A DNA stretch of 23,597 bases. Origin: an uncultured Prevotellaceae bacterium. Lineage in GTDB: Bacteria > Bacteroidota > Bacteroidia > Bacteroidales > Muribaculaceae. Where the stretch lies: NCBI GenBank assembly GCA_937916085.1, contig CALGGO010000010.1, positions 1-23,597 on the forward strand. Direction: 5' to 3'. Position numbers and translations under genes: made by a program. The notes under the pieces are model-generated. The model did no database searches and was not told the origin of the DNA. It saw only the letters and a program-made list of their open reading frames with translations. Shown piece by piece: positions 5,906 to 13,040 of the stretch (its first letter is position 1; each line of letters opens with the position of its first letter).

Positions 5906-8446
5906 TTATTCAACTAGGAAACCATGTTCATATACTTTCTCAGCGATTCTCACTCCTAATTTCAGCAATGCGTTTCTTAACTCATTCATGAGCTCATTGA
6001 ACTTTTCATCTGTTGACGTGGCGTTCATGTTTCCTTTTGCGTTCTCTCCTTTAAAATAGTACTTTATATCATATAAACTGGCATTGACACTTCCACCTCC
6101 TTTTTTGTTTCTGATTTGAAAATAATAACGCCAGATTTCTCGTCCCACATTCATTACATTTGTCGCCTCCTCACTCATAATTACAGATGTTGCCACAGAT
6201 GATTTTATTATACCGCTATTAGGTGGAGTTGTTTCATTATCATTTGGCAAACCCCCATTTTTGAATAATCCTGTGGCTTCTGGTTCAACGCTCACTTTGC
6301 CAGCCATAAAATCGCGCAGATAATCTTGCATGAAATGAGAAGCAAAGCCTTCGTTTATGCATAGTTCTTGTTCTGTGAAAGGAATCCAATCATTTGATGT
6401 ACAAACTTTCTTACCAGAGACGGTTGTCATGCATGTAATTCTATTCTGATAGTGGAATAAAGCATATATTAAACAATCTAGTTGAAAAAGTTTGTCATTC
6501 TCCCAAGTTTCTTTTGGAAACAAGAATTGGTCTCGATCATTCAGCCATGTAGGTTCAATCACATGCCTTATTGTCAGATACATAGTGGTAGGTATTAAAT
6601 TGTTTTTTGTTATGTAAGTCCACCTATTAGTGTGTTGTTCAGGTCTTGTTATATAAATAAAGTTGGCATGCTGAAAATCACTACCATACAAACCTATTGA
6701 ACCAATATTGTCTTTGGAATCTTTTCTAGTGTGAAAAGGACGAAGCCAATCTGTAATAAATGATTTGCTATTTGATGGGAATAATTCTTTTTGCCCAATA
6801 TAATTACTGTCTCTATCATATACATCACAAGAAATATTTCCGATTGTTCTATTGGAACCAAGATTCCATATCATGAAACCAATAGGAAACTTACCTTTCA
6901 CATTATCGAATGTATTTGCGGGAACAACGAATCCGCAAATATAGTCGGCAGTAAAATGTTTTCGGAATTTTTCAAAGTTAGGTCCTTGTATAAATTTCAC
7001 TTTTGAGAAATGTGCAAGAATTGAACCTGTTATTTCTTTTTTACAACGAATAAAGAATTGTGCAAACAATTCTTTTGTTGCAATCCCAATTTTTTCTGCA
7101 TATTTTTCTTGAATTTTAGTAAAAGACACTCCTCTTTTATTTTTTCGGTCTTCTTCAAATACATGTTTATTCGCGGTTTCTGCGTATGGCGGATTTATAA
7201 AAACAACTAATTTTCTACGTTTTTCTTCGTTATTTATTATTTCTTGTAGTTCTTTAGGTAATTTGGAAAACTCATCATTTAAGAAATCAAACTGAAAAAC
7301 ATGGTTCTTGAATAATTTTGCACCATTTTTTATTCTCTCATGAATTACATCAACATCAGCTTTATCGAGTGTAGATGCCCAAATATTACGTTGGTTTGTT
7401 AAACCTACAAGTAGATTTCCTGTGCCTGCACAACAATCCCAAATATAATAATTGTCTTGCCAGTCTTCTCCCAATGCCATTTCTATATACTCTTGTGACA
7501 ACTGCACCCATTTTTGTGGAGTGAAGAAGCTTCCCCTACGTTCTCTGATATCTTGTGGCACAAGCAAATCCCTTCTTTCAACAATATATTCCCAGTACTC
7601 TCGTTTTGGTGGTCTTTCATATTTATTCCAAAACGTTTTGTGCGCCACCATATCATCTTTGAATTCTGCCTTGCTCAATGTGAATATTCCATTGGGATCT
7701 ATTTTTCTGTCAAACTGATAGTGGTTGTGACTCAACAACACAAATAAACTATCAAGCAAGTAATTGCCATCTTTACTTAGTAAGTCCGCTAAAAAGAAAT
7801 CTGCATCAAGAAGCCCAACTTTTTTTACTTTTTCCCAGTCAATTTGTATGGATTTCTTAACATCCTCACACCAGCGTTGATATACAAAAGTGAAATTGTT
7901 TTTGTTGACCTTATGCAGTTTTGTTTTTTGCGTGCCTGATGATAGGTTATGTTTTATAAAACTACGTAATTCTTTTCCTTCTTTATCATAGTTGTAAATA
8001 TAGGTATTTGCCTTTATTGTTTTTTCTACTAAATCTATTAATTGTAAAAACTCTTTCGAATGATGGTCACTTGGAGTTACATTCCAGTTGAAATCATTTT
8101 GGTAAAAGATATCTTGGATAGCATGATATGGGATAAATGCAAACTTCTCACAATCAAATGCAGCCAAATACTGTGGAGGAAGATGCTTATCAAATGTCTT
8201 GGCTTTTCCTATTGTTAGGATAAGTTGAACAAAGGAATGAAAGATATTTTTATTATTGCCTGCTTTTGCTTCGCCCCAAACTAAGCTATATATTTCATCT
8301 TTAAATAATGAATTATTTGCTGGAAGTGACACACAAAAATCAATGCTGCCTAATATCTTTGTTGTGTCATAAACACTAAACCAATCTTTTGCTACTTTTA
8401 GTTTTAATTCCTCTTCACGAATATCCGTAGAATAGAAAGTTTTCAT
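5906..8446 (-). CDS. Type IIG restriction-modification enzyme
   Basis: I start at ATG 8446, giving 846 residues; an upstream TTG is in frame but unlikely. One chain should both cut and methylate DNA. The N-terminus has a PD-(D/E)xK-like nuclease signature: Asp36 in 'GSIDFCV', then Glu59-x-Lys61 in 'WGEAKAG', followed by 'FVQLILTIGKAKTFDKH'. The adenine N6-methylase core shows motif X 'RGSFFTP' (~304-310), motif I 'DCCAGTGNLL' (337-346) and catalytic motif IV 'NPPY' (418-421). The C-terminal ~300 residues should hold the target recognition domain, so the site recognised cannot be predicted. No separate R, M or S gene is nearby. The gene is visibly richer in A+T than aspS or tnaA, which suggests transfer. 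An in-frame methylase-like tail follows its stop codon. Confidence 0.88.
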   Translation of the reverse strand: MKTFYSTDIREEELKLKVAKDWFSVYDTTKILGSIDFCVSLPANNSLFKDEIYSLVWGEAKAGNNKNIFHSFVQLILTIGKAKTFDKHLPPQYLAAFDCEKFAFIPYHAIQDIFYQNDFNWNVTPSDHHSKEFLQLIDLVEKTIKANTYIYNYDKEGKELRSFIKHNLSSGTQKTKLHKVNKNNFTFVYQRWCEDVKKSIQIDWEKVKKVGLLDADFFLADLLSKDGNYLLDSLFVLLSHNHYQFDRKIDPNGIFTLSKAEFKDDMVAHKTFWNKYERPPKREYWEYIVERRDLLVPQDIRERRGSFFTPQKWVQLSQEYIEMALGEDWQDNYYIWDCCAGTGNLLVGLTNQRNIWASTLDKADVDVIHERIKNGAKLFKNHVFQFDFLNDEFSKLPKELQEIINNEEKRRKLVVFINPPYAETANKHVFEEDRKNKRGVSFTKIQEKYAEKIGIATKELFAQFFIRCKKEITGSILAHFSKVKFIQGPNFEKFRKHFTADYICGFVVPANTFDNVKGKFPIGFMIWNLGSNRTIGNISCDVYDRDSNYIGQKELFPSNSKSFITDWLRPFHTRKDSKDNIGSIGLYGSDFQHANFIYITRPEQHTNRWTYITKNNLIPTTMYLTIRHVIEPTWLNDRDQFLFPKETWENDKLFQLDCLIYALFHYQNRITCMTTVSGKKVCTSNDWIPFTEQELCINEGFASHFMQDYLRDFMAGKVSVEPEATGLFKNGGLPNDNETTPPNSGIIKSSVATSVIMSEEATNVMNVGREIWRYYFQIRNKKGGGSVNASLYDIKYYFKGENAKGNMNATSTDEKFNELMNELRNALLKLGVRIAEKVYEHGFLVE

Positions 8447-8464
8447 GTTATTCAATATTGGTTG

Positions 8465-8485
8465 GCGGCACAGTCCCGATGCCGC
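8465..8485 (-). promoter_or_regulatory. Hairpin just before the RM start codon
   Basis: GCGGCA and TGCCGC form a perfect 6-bp GC-rich stem around a 9-nt loop. It ends ~18 nt before ATG 8446 on the minus strand and may affect ribosome access. Confidence 0.5.
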
Positions 8486-8500
8486 ACGCTATAGTGGCAC

Positions 8501-8686
8501 AAAAAAGCGTGGAACTATTGAATTGTTACTGATACGTGGCACTGCAAGCCCTTACTCTAGCAACAAACAATAGCCCACGCTTTGGCACGATATAGCACAC
8601 CCTGTGAGGGCATATATAACATGCACATAGCGTGAGCGTTATTGCCTATTATCCTAGAGTAATGGAAAATTGCAGTTTTCGTATCA
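8501..8686 (-). promoter_or_regulatory. Structured leader with alternative hairpins upstream of the RM gene
   Basis: Three nested perfect inverted pairs form a rod: 8530-8536/8680-8686 (7 bp), 8541-8547/8670-8676 (7 bp) and 8552-8560/8654-8662 (9 bp). Inside it, minus-strand AGCGTGGGCTATTG (8581-8568) can pair upstream with CAATAACGCTCACGCT (8644-8629). It can also pair downstream with CAATAGTTCCACGCT (8520-8506), which runs straight into TTTTTT (8506-8501) and so would be a terminator. The two pairings exclude each other. This is the layout of an attenuator or riboswitch-like control of the restriction gene. A free-standing rod-shaped RNA is the main alternative. No gene is supported in 8456-8902. 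Confidence 0.5.
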
Positions 8687-8717
8687 GGATAATATCTTTA
8701 ACGCTTCCGTTATATGT

Positions 8718-8747
8718 CTAAAAAATGCTTGCGAAGAGTTGCTCCAT
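8718..8747 (-). CDS. Possible 9-codon leader peptide
   Basis: ATG at 8747 opens a 9-codon frame reading MEQLFASIF and ending in TAG. It begins ~20 nt after the predicted start of the RM transcript and precedes the structured leader. Short frames arise easily by chance; it is listed only because of its position. Confidence 0.2.
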   Translation of the reverse strand: MEQLFASIF

Positions 8748-8772
8748 CTCTATGGCTCCCACAAGTTATTTG

Positions 8773-8802
8773 CAAAGTTAGTGATTATTTTTCAGAAAGC
8801 AA
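8773..8802 (-). promoter_or_regulatory. Promoter of the RM leader transcript
   Basis: On the minus strand TTG (8802-8800), exactly 19 bp, then TAACTTTG (8780-8773). This matches the Bacteroidetes consensus and predicts a leader of about 320 nt before the RM start codon. Confidence 0.75.
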
Positions 8803-8851
8803 GGGAATAAGGGAAATAATTGATTTTTTTGATGGTGAGAAGCTGGGTTGT

Positions 8852-8887
8852 CGGACGGGTCGGACAGGTTGGACGGGTCGGACGTGT
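8852..8887. repeat. 9-bp minisatellite, four units
   Basis: Units CGGACGGGT, CGGACAGGT, TGGACGGGT and CGGACGTGT lie head to tail. They sit immediately downstream of the thioesterase stop codon (minus strand), in what would be its 3' untranslated region. Confidence 0.8.
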
Positions 8888-8902
8888 GGAGTTTTGAAGT
8901 TG

Positions 8903-9283
8903 TTATAGAATCTTTGTGAGGAACTTGTTGCGGTTGACGATGAAGCGGAGGTGGGTGCCTTCGCCGAGTAGGGTGTCGCCGCAGTGGGCTTCTACTTTGA
9001 ATTCTATCTTCTTGCCGTCAGCTTTTGTGACTGTGGCTGTGGCGGTTATGGTGTCGCCAAGTGGGGTGGGGCGCAGGTGCGACGAGGCGATGTGTCCGCC
9101 CACCGTGGTGCATCCCTCGGGCAGATGTGGCGCTACGGCAAGCATGGCGGCATTCTCCATGAGAGCCATCATCGCTGGCGTGGCAAGCACTTCCATGTCG
9201 CCCGAACCTATTCTCCGAGCCGTAACATCCTCGGTTACAGTCATCTCGCTGGTGTGTCTCAGTCCTGTCTCAATCATAGTCAT
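8903..9283 (-). CDS. FlK-like hotdog-fold thioesterase
   Basis: This 126-residue cytosolic protein has the hotdog fold of fluoroacetyl-CoA thioesterase FlK and relatives, which hydrolyse acyl-CoA thioesters. Thr35 ('LATPAM'), Glu43 ('LMENAA') and His69 ('SSHLRPTPLG') are spaced 8 and 26 residues apart. As I remember it, that is the spacing of the FlK triad Thr42-Glu50-His76. The C-terminal strand 'GEGTHLRFIV' also fits. The substrate is unknown, and most family members are probably housekeeping thioesterases rather than fluoroacetate enzymes. The predicted transcript start leaves ~5 nt before ATG 9283; ATG 9277 (Met3) is a possible alternative start. It diverges from the helicase gene. Confidence 0.85.
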   Translation of the reverse strand: MTMIETGLRHTSEMTVTEDVTARRIGSGDMEVLATPAMMALMENAAMLAVAPHLPEGCTTVGGHIASSHLRPTPLGDTITATATVTKADGKKIEFKVEAHCGDTLLGEGTHLRFIVNRNKFLTKIL

Positions 9284-9293
9284 TTCTTTTTTG

Positions 9294-9323
9294 CAAAGTT
9301 ACATAGTTTCACGTAAAAGTCAA
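9294..9323 (-). promoter_or_regulatory. Promoter of the thioesterase gene
   Basis: On the minus strand TTG (9323-9321), 19 bp, TAACTTTG (9301-9294). The box ends only 10 nt before ATG 9283, so the 5' UTR must be extremely short. Confidence 0.8.
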
Positions 9324-9384
9324 AAAAATGCCATCTAAAAAGAGCGGGTTGTGCCGATTGTTTCTGGGAAAAAGGGAATTAATC

Positions 9385-9415
9385 TTGGTCAATCCATAAG
9401 GAATTATTAATTTTG
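9385..9415 (+). promoter_or_regulatory. Promoter of the helicase gene
   Basis: TTG (9385-9387), 20 bp, TAATTTTG (9408-9415). The ATG is at 9421, five bases after the box, so the mRNA would be leaderless or nearly so. It diverges from the thioesterase promoter 60 bp away. Confidence 0.7.
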
Positions 9416-9420
9416 CAACG

Positions 9421-10869
9421 ATGAACGATAACGTTGAAAATAATAAATCGGTGCAGGTTGATGTCAATGATGTTAATGTCGCTGATTTCTTCAGGGATGT
9501 TCTTGAGTTCTTGCCATACGAGCCCAACAATGAACAGGTTGATGCAATAGCCTCGTTTGCACACTTCATGATCTATGGTGGTGCCAGGTGTCTATATCTG
9601 CTCAACGGCTATGCCGGCACGGGAAAGACATCGTTGATAGGTGCTATCGTCCAAACACTCTCTCGCCGCGGCATCAAGGTGGTGCTGCTGGCTCCCACCG
9701 GTCGCTCGGCACAGGTGCTCAGCGAGTATTCCCGCCGTGCGGCTTGGACCATCCACCGCAAGATTTACCGTCAGGACAGCTATCTCGGCGAGAGTTTCGC
9801 GCTTGCCGAGAACAAGCACACCCGCACTGTGTTTATCGTTGACGAGGCGTCGATGATTGCCAACTCGTCGGCCGAAGGGTCGATGTTCGGCAGCGGCCGC
9901 TTGCTCGACGACCTGGTGACATATATCTATAGTGGCGAGGGCTGCAAACTCATGCTGATGGGCGACGGGGCGCAGTTGGCGCCAGTGGGGCAGAGCGAGA
10001 GCCCGGCACTTGATGTGAAGCTGCTGCAAGGTTATGGACTTTTTATCTATAATGTGAATCTCACCCACATAGCGCGACAGGCTTCGGATTCGGGCATATT
10101 GCAGAATGCTACTATAGTACGCAAAATTCTCACCAGCGGCGAGGCTGTGGTGCCTAAGTTGGAGCTTGCGCAATATCCTGACATAGAATCTTTGTCGGGC
10201 GAGTTCCTGATGGAGACGTTGAACGACTGCTATGACCGCGACGGTCTGGAGGAAACGATAGTCATCACCCGCAGCAACAAGCGCGCGATGCTCTACAATG
10301 GTGGCATCCGCAACATGATTCTCTACCGCGAGGAGGAGTTGACGACTGGCGATATGCTTATTGTGTCGAAGAATAATTATTACTGGGCAAAGGACTATAA
10401 GGAGCTTGACTTCATTGCCAATGGCGACGTGATGCGCGTGAAGAGGGTGTGGGGCGAAGTGGAGCAGTTCTACGGCTTGAGGTTCGCTAATGTCACTGTG
10501 GAGCTTCCCGACCACGATAATCTGGAGATGGATGTGAAAATTATCCTCAACAGCCTCTTCAGCGAGACGCCGGCATTGACTGTGGCACAAAGCACTAGAC
10601 TATATACCGAGGTGCTCAACGAACTCACGGGCGACAAGCGCGAGCGCTACCGCCAGATGAAGGAGCATCCCTATTTCAACGCTTTGCAGGTGAAGTTTGC
10701 CTACGCTGTAACCTGCCATAAGGCGCAGGGTGGCCAGTGGAGGAATGTGTTTGTGGATATGGGGTCAATTATGCCCGAGGCGCTGAGCACAGCCGATTTC
10801 CTGCGCTGGCTCTACACCGCTATTACCCGCGCCAGGAATAAGGTGTATCTCATTAATTGTCCTATATAG
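9421..10869 (+). CDS. RecD-like ATP-dependent DNA helicase (SF1)
   Basis: This 482-residue superfamily 1 helicase is of the short RecD/RecD2-like type common in Bacteroidetes, and would unwind DNA with ATP during repair or replication restart. Visible motifs in order are a Q-motif-like 'EPNNEQ' (34-39), Walker A 'GYAGTGKT' (63-70), motif Ia 'LLAPTGRSA' (89-97), Walker B 'FIVDEASM' (138-145) and 'GDGAQLAPVG' (motif III). The C-terminal half has 'TCHKAQGGQW' and 'LYTAITRARNKVYL' (motifs V/VI of the UvrD-like domain). The first ATG must be used because the next Met (residue 50) lies beyond the Q-motif. No recB or recC partner is nearby, so it probably acts alone. Confidence 0.93.
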   Translation: MNDNVENNKSVQVDVNDVNVADFFRDVLEFLPYEPNNEQVDAIASFAHFMIYGGARCLYLLNGYAGTGKTSLIGAIVQTLSRRGIKVVLLAPTGRSAQVLSEYSRRAAWTIHRKIYRQDSYLGESFALAENKHTRTVFIVDEASMIANSSAEGSMFGSGRLLDDLVTYIYSGEGCKLMLMGDGAQLAPVGQSESPALDVKLLQGYGLFIYNVNLTHIARQASDSGILQNATIVRKILTSGEAVVPKLELAQYPDIESLSGEFLMETLNDCYDRDGLEETIVITRSNKRAMLYNGGIRNMILYREEELTTGDMLIVSKNNYYWAKDYKELDFIANGDVMRVKRVWGEVEQFYGLRFANVTVELPDHDNLEMDVKIILNSLFSETPALTVAQSTRLYTEVLNELTGDKRERYRQMKEHPYFNALQVKFAYAVTCHKAQGGQWRNVFVDMGSIMPEALSTADFLRWLYTAITRARNKVYLINCPI

Positions 10870-10915
10870 CTGAAGTGTTAAGTTTTAAGTGTTAAGTGGC
10901 TACGCACTCTAAACG

Positions 10916-10936
10916 CTAAACTCTAAACTCTAAACT
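10916..10936. repeat. Heptamer repeat (CTAAACT)x3
   Basis: Three head-to-tail copies of CTAAACT lie directly before a hairpin. Upstream, GTGTTAAG occurs twice (10875-10897), and this stretch can pair imperfectly with the heptamer block. It is noncoding, between the helicase and the tryptophanase leader. Confidence 0.75.
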
Positions 10937-10957
10937 GCGCAAAGCGCATTGTTTTTT
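10936..10957 (+). terminator. Likely terminator of the helicase gene
   Basis: TGCGC-AAA-GCGCA hairpin (10936-10948), then TTGTTTTTT. The stem is short but GC-rich, and it lies ~70 nt after the helicase stop. Confidence 0.55.
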
Positions 10958-10988
10958 GCTTCAATAACACTTTTTTAGAAAACTGGGG

Positions 10989-11019
10989 TTGCAAATGTAT
11001 AAAAGATATAGTAATTTTG
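10989..11019 (+). promoter_or_regulatory. Promoter of the tryptophanase leader
   Basis: TTG (10989-10991), 20 bp, TAATTTTG (11012-11019). It predicts a 5' UTR of ~260 nt before tnaA, with ATG 11038 as the first AUG of the message. Confidence 0.75.
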
Positions 11020-11037
11020 CACCACATTAGGTGTATT

Positions 11038-11121
11038 ATGAAAAAATCAAAACATCTATCCACTGCGTTTATTTCTTGTAAGTTTCTTAATATTAAAGAG
11101 ATAGACCATTTTTGTGAGTGA
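11038..11121 (+). CDS. 27-codon leader ORF, possibly TnaC-like
   Basis: ATG 11038 begins ~13 nt after the predicted transcript start and opens a 27-codon frame ending in TGA. Its C-terminal half reads 'CKFLNIKEIDHFCE'. E. coli TnaC, the leader peptide that stalls ribosomes in response to tryptophan, contains 'KWFNIDNKIVDHRP'. The K-[W/F]-x-N-I block and the K-x-[I/V]-D-H block line up with a two-residue gap. However, Trp12, Asp16 and Pro24 of TnaC, all needed for stalling, are absent. The position upstream of tryptophanase matches the tna operon. Chance similarity in so short a peptide cannot be excluded. Confidence 0.4.
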   Translation: MKKSKHLSTAFISCKFLNIKEIDHFCE

Positions 11122-11134
11122 CTCCCCACTTTAT

Positions 11135-11170
11135 GTAGGTGAGGATGTAGCTGTGTGTAAACCTCACTAC
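11135..11170 (+). promoter_or_regulatory. Hairpin in the tnaA leader
   Basis: GTAGGTGAGG (11135-11144) pairs with CCTCACTAC (11162-11170) with one bulged base and a 17-nt loop. It begins 13 nt after the leader-ORF stop and has no T run, so it is not an intrinsic terminator by itself. A second small hairpin, CCGC/GCGG (11213-11230), is followed by CTCGTTTTA and might be a weak terminator before tnaA. The rest of 11122-11285 is AT-rich with no gene. Confidence 0.45.
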
Positions 11171-11285
11171 ATATATATACAATCTCAATTTTAAATCTTA
11201 AAAAACAATAAACCGCTGAAGGGCTTGCGGCTCGTTTTAATGTGTAAAGTCGCAGTCACGAAAGCAAAATTACATTATAGAATAT

Positions 11286-12659
11286 ATGGAATTACCATTT
11301 GCAGAATCGTGGAAGATTAAAATGATTGAGCCTTTAAAGAAGAGTACTCGCGAGCAGCGCGAGCAGTGGCTCAAGGAAGCAAGCAACAATGTATTCATGC
11401 TAAAGGCCGATCAGGTTTACATCGATTGCCTTACCGACTCAGGAACCGGCGCGATGAGCGACCGCCAGTGGTCGGCAATGATGCTCGGCGATGAGAGCTA
11501 TGCTGGCGCATCGTCATTCTATAAGTTCCAGGAAGTTGTTCAACGCATTTTTGGCTTCAAGTATGTCATTCCCACTCACCAGGGGCGTGCTGCCGAGAAT
11601 GTGCTTTTCTCATATCTCGTGAAAGAGGGTAACGTAGTGCCTGGTAACGCTCATTTCGACACCACCAAGGGGCACATCGAGGCTCGCAAGGCTAAGGCTA
11701 TCGACGTCACTATCGACGAGGCAAAGGACACTCAACTCGAGATTCCTTTCAAGGGCAACGTGTCGCTCGAGAAGCTTGAGAAAGTGCTCACCGAGAACAA
11801 GGGCAACGTGCCTTTCATGGTGCTCACCGTAACCAACAACACCGTTGGCGGTCAGCCGGTTTCGATGAAGAACATCAAGGAGACCTGCGAACTGTGCCAC
11901 AAGTATGGCGTGCCCGTAGTGATGGACAGCGCCCGCTTTGCCGAGAACTGCTATTTCATCAAGACCCGCGAGGAAGGCTATGCCCAGAAGACCATAAAGG
12001 AGATTGCCCGCGAGATGTATAGCTACGTTGACGCCATGACCATGAGCGCCAAGAAGGACGGTCTCGTGAACATGGGCGGTTTCATCGCCACCAATAATGA
12101 AGATTGGTATGAGGGCGCTAAGCTCTTCTGCATCCCCTTCGAGGGTTTCTTGACATACGGTGGTCTTAACGGCCGTGACCTCAACGCTCTGGCAGTGGGT
12201 CTCGACGAGAACACCGAGTTTGAGATGCTTGAGACTCGCATCCACCAGGTGCAGTATCTCGCCAGCAAACTCGACGAGTATGGCATTCCTTATCAGCGTC
12301 CCGTGGGCGGTCACGCGCTGTTTATCGATGCCGACAAGGTGCTGTGCAACGTGCCTAAGGAGGAGTTCCCCGCACAGACCCTCACCTGCGAGCTCTATCT
12401 TGAGGCTGGCATCCGTGGCTGTGAGATTGGCTACATCCTCGCCGACCGCGACCCCATTACCCGCGAGAACCGCTTTGGAGGCCTCGACCTGCTGCGCCTG
12501 TGTATCGCCCGCCGCGTATATACCGACAACCACATGAACGTGATTGCCGCCGCGCTGAAGAACGTGTATGACCGCCGCAACGAGATCACCCGCGGTGTAG
12601 CCATCGAGTGGGAAGCTCCCTTGATGCGCCACTTCACCGTGAAGCTTCGCAGGCTCTGA
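11286..12659 (+). CDS. tnaA: Tryptophanase (tryptophan indole-lyase)
   Basis: TnaA (457 residues) is a cytosolic PLP enzyme that splits tryptophan into indole, pyruvate and ammonia. The PLP lysine is Lys257 in 'SAKKD', and 'QGRAAEN' (99-105) and 'MDSARFAEN' (213-221) are the cofactor-binding blocks. Tyrosine phenol-lyase is the close alternative. Against it, the active-site segment is SAKKD rather than SGKKD, and the C-terminus reads 'RHFTVKL' with His449, the equivalent of E. coli TnaA His463, where phenol-lyase has Phe. The N-terminus 'MELPFAESWKIKM' is what I recall for Bacteroides tryptophanases. Codon use is like aspS and glgP, so it looks native. A long leader with a possible TnaC-like ORF precedes it and a strong terminator follows. 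No tnaB-type permease is in the window. Confidence 0.93.
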   Translation: MELPFAESWKIKMIEPLKKSTREQREQWLKEASNNVFMLKADQVYIDCLTDSGTGAMSDRQWSAMMLGDESYAGASSFYKFQEVVQRIFGFKYVIPTHQGRAAENVLFSYLVKEGNVVPGNAHFDTTKGHIEARKAKAIDVTIDEAKDTQLEIPFKGNVSLEKLEKVLTENKGNVPFMVLTVTNNTVGGQPVSMKNIKETCELCHKYGVPVVMDSARFAENCYFIKTREEGYAQKTIKEIAREMYSYVDAMTMSAKKDGLVNMGGFIATNNEDWYEGAKLFCIPFEGFLTYGGLNGRDLNALAVGLDENTEFEMLETRIHQVQYLASKLDEYGIPYQRPVGGHALFIDADKVLCNVPKEEFPAQTLTCELYLEAGIRGCEIGYILADRDPITRENRFGGLDLLRLCIARRVYTDNHMNVIAAALKNVYDRRNEITRGVAIEWEAPLMRHFTVKLRRL

Positions 12660-12693
12660 TAATTGTAAGACAAATAATCACAAACAAATAAAG

Positions 12694-12728
12694 CATGGGG
12701 GCTATCAAATTTGCTCCCATGTTTTTTT
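12694..12728 (+). terminator. Terminator of tnaA
   Basis: CATGGGGGC (12694-12702) pairs with GCTCCCATG (12713-12721) over 9 bp with one G-T pair, followed by seven T. Beyond it, 12729-13008 is noncoding by appearance. I see only T/C-rich sequence and a small TCTC-TACG-GAGA hairpin near 12911-12922. Confidence 0.9.
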
Positions 12729-13008
12729 GTGCTAGTGGAGCTTACGGTTAGAATGAATGTAACCCAAATTTTTGATACTCTGCCAGTGAATTGCCACCTT
12801 TCATGCGAGTTGTTTTTGATTTATGACTTGCGTGGGACAGTTTTTGAAAAAAAATCGGCGAATTGTGCGAATTTCGTTAGACACTTCTCGTTTCCTCGTC
12901 CTCTTGTTTTCTCTACGGAGACTTGTTTTCTCGTTTTTAAAGAACTAGTTGCTGCAAAAATAATGAAGGGAATATTGTGATGCTATCTCAAAAAAAACTG
13001 ATTAGAAT

Positions 13009-13040
13009 TTTGGTGGTAATTAATATAATGATTAACTTTG
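13009..13040 (+). promoter_or_regulatory. Promoter of the BspA-like leader transcript
   Basis: TTTG (13009-13012), 20 bp, TAACTTTG (13033-13040). It predicts a ~340-nt leader before the BspA-like start codon. Confidence 0.75.

Noticed and set aside
5906..8446. BREX PglX or type I HsdM
   Set aside because: An N-terminal ExK nuclease region is fused to the methylase and no partner genes are adjacent, which fits type IIG better.
8530..8686. Retron or MITE explanation for the nested inverted repeats
   Set aside because: No reverse transcriptase is present, and there are no terminal inverted repeats with a target-site duplication.
8714..8908. 64-codon plus-strand frame starting near the RM promoter
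   Set aside because: Its C-terminus is encoded by the 9-bp minisatellite and runs into the thioesterase gene; it has no promoter or family support.
11286..12659. Tyrosine phenol-lyase instead of tryptophanase
   Set aside because: SAKKD at the PLP lysine and RHF at the C-terminus fit tryptophanase; phenol-lyase has SGKKD and RFF.
12711..12980. 89-codon frame after tnaA
   Set aside because: It begins inside the tnaA terminator and has irregular composition and no recognisable domain.
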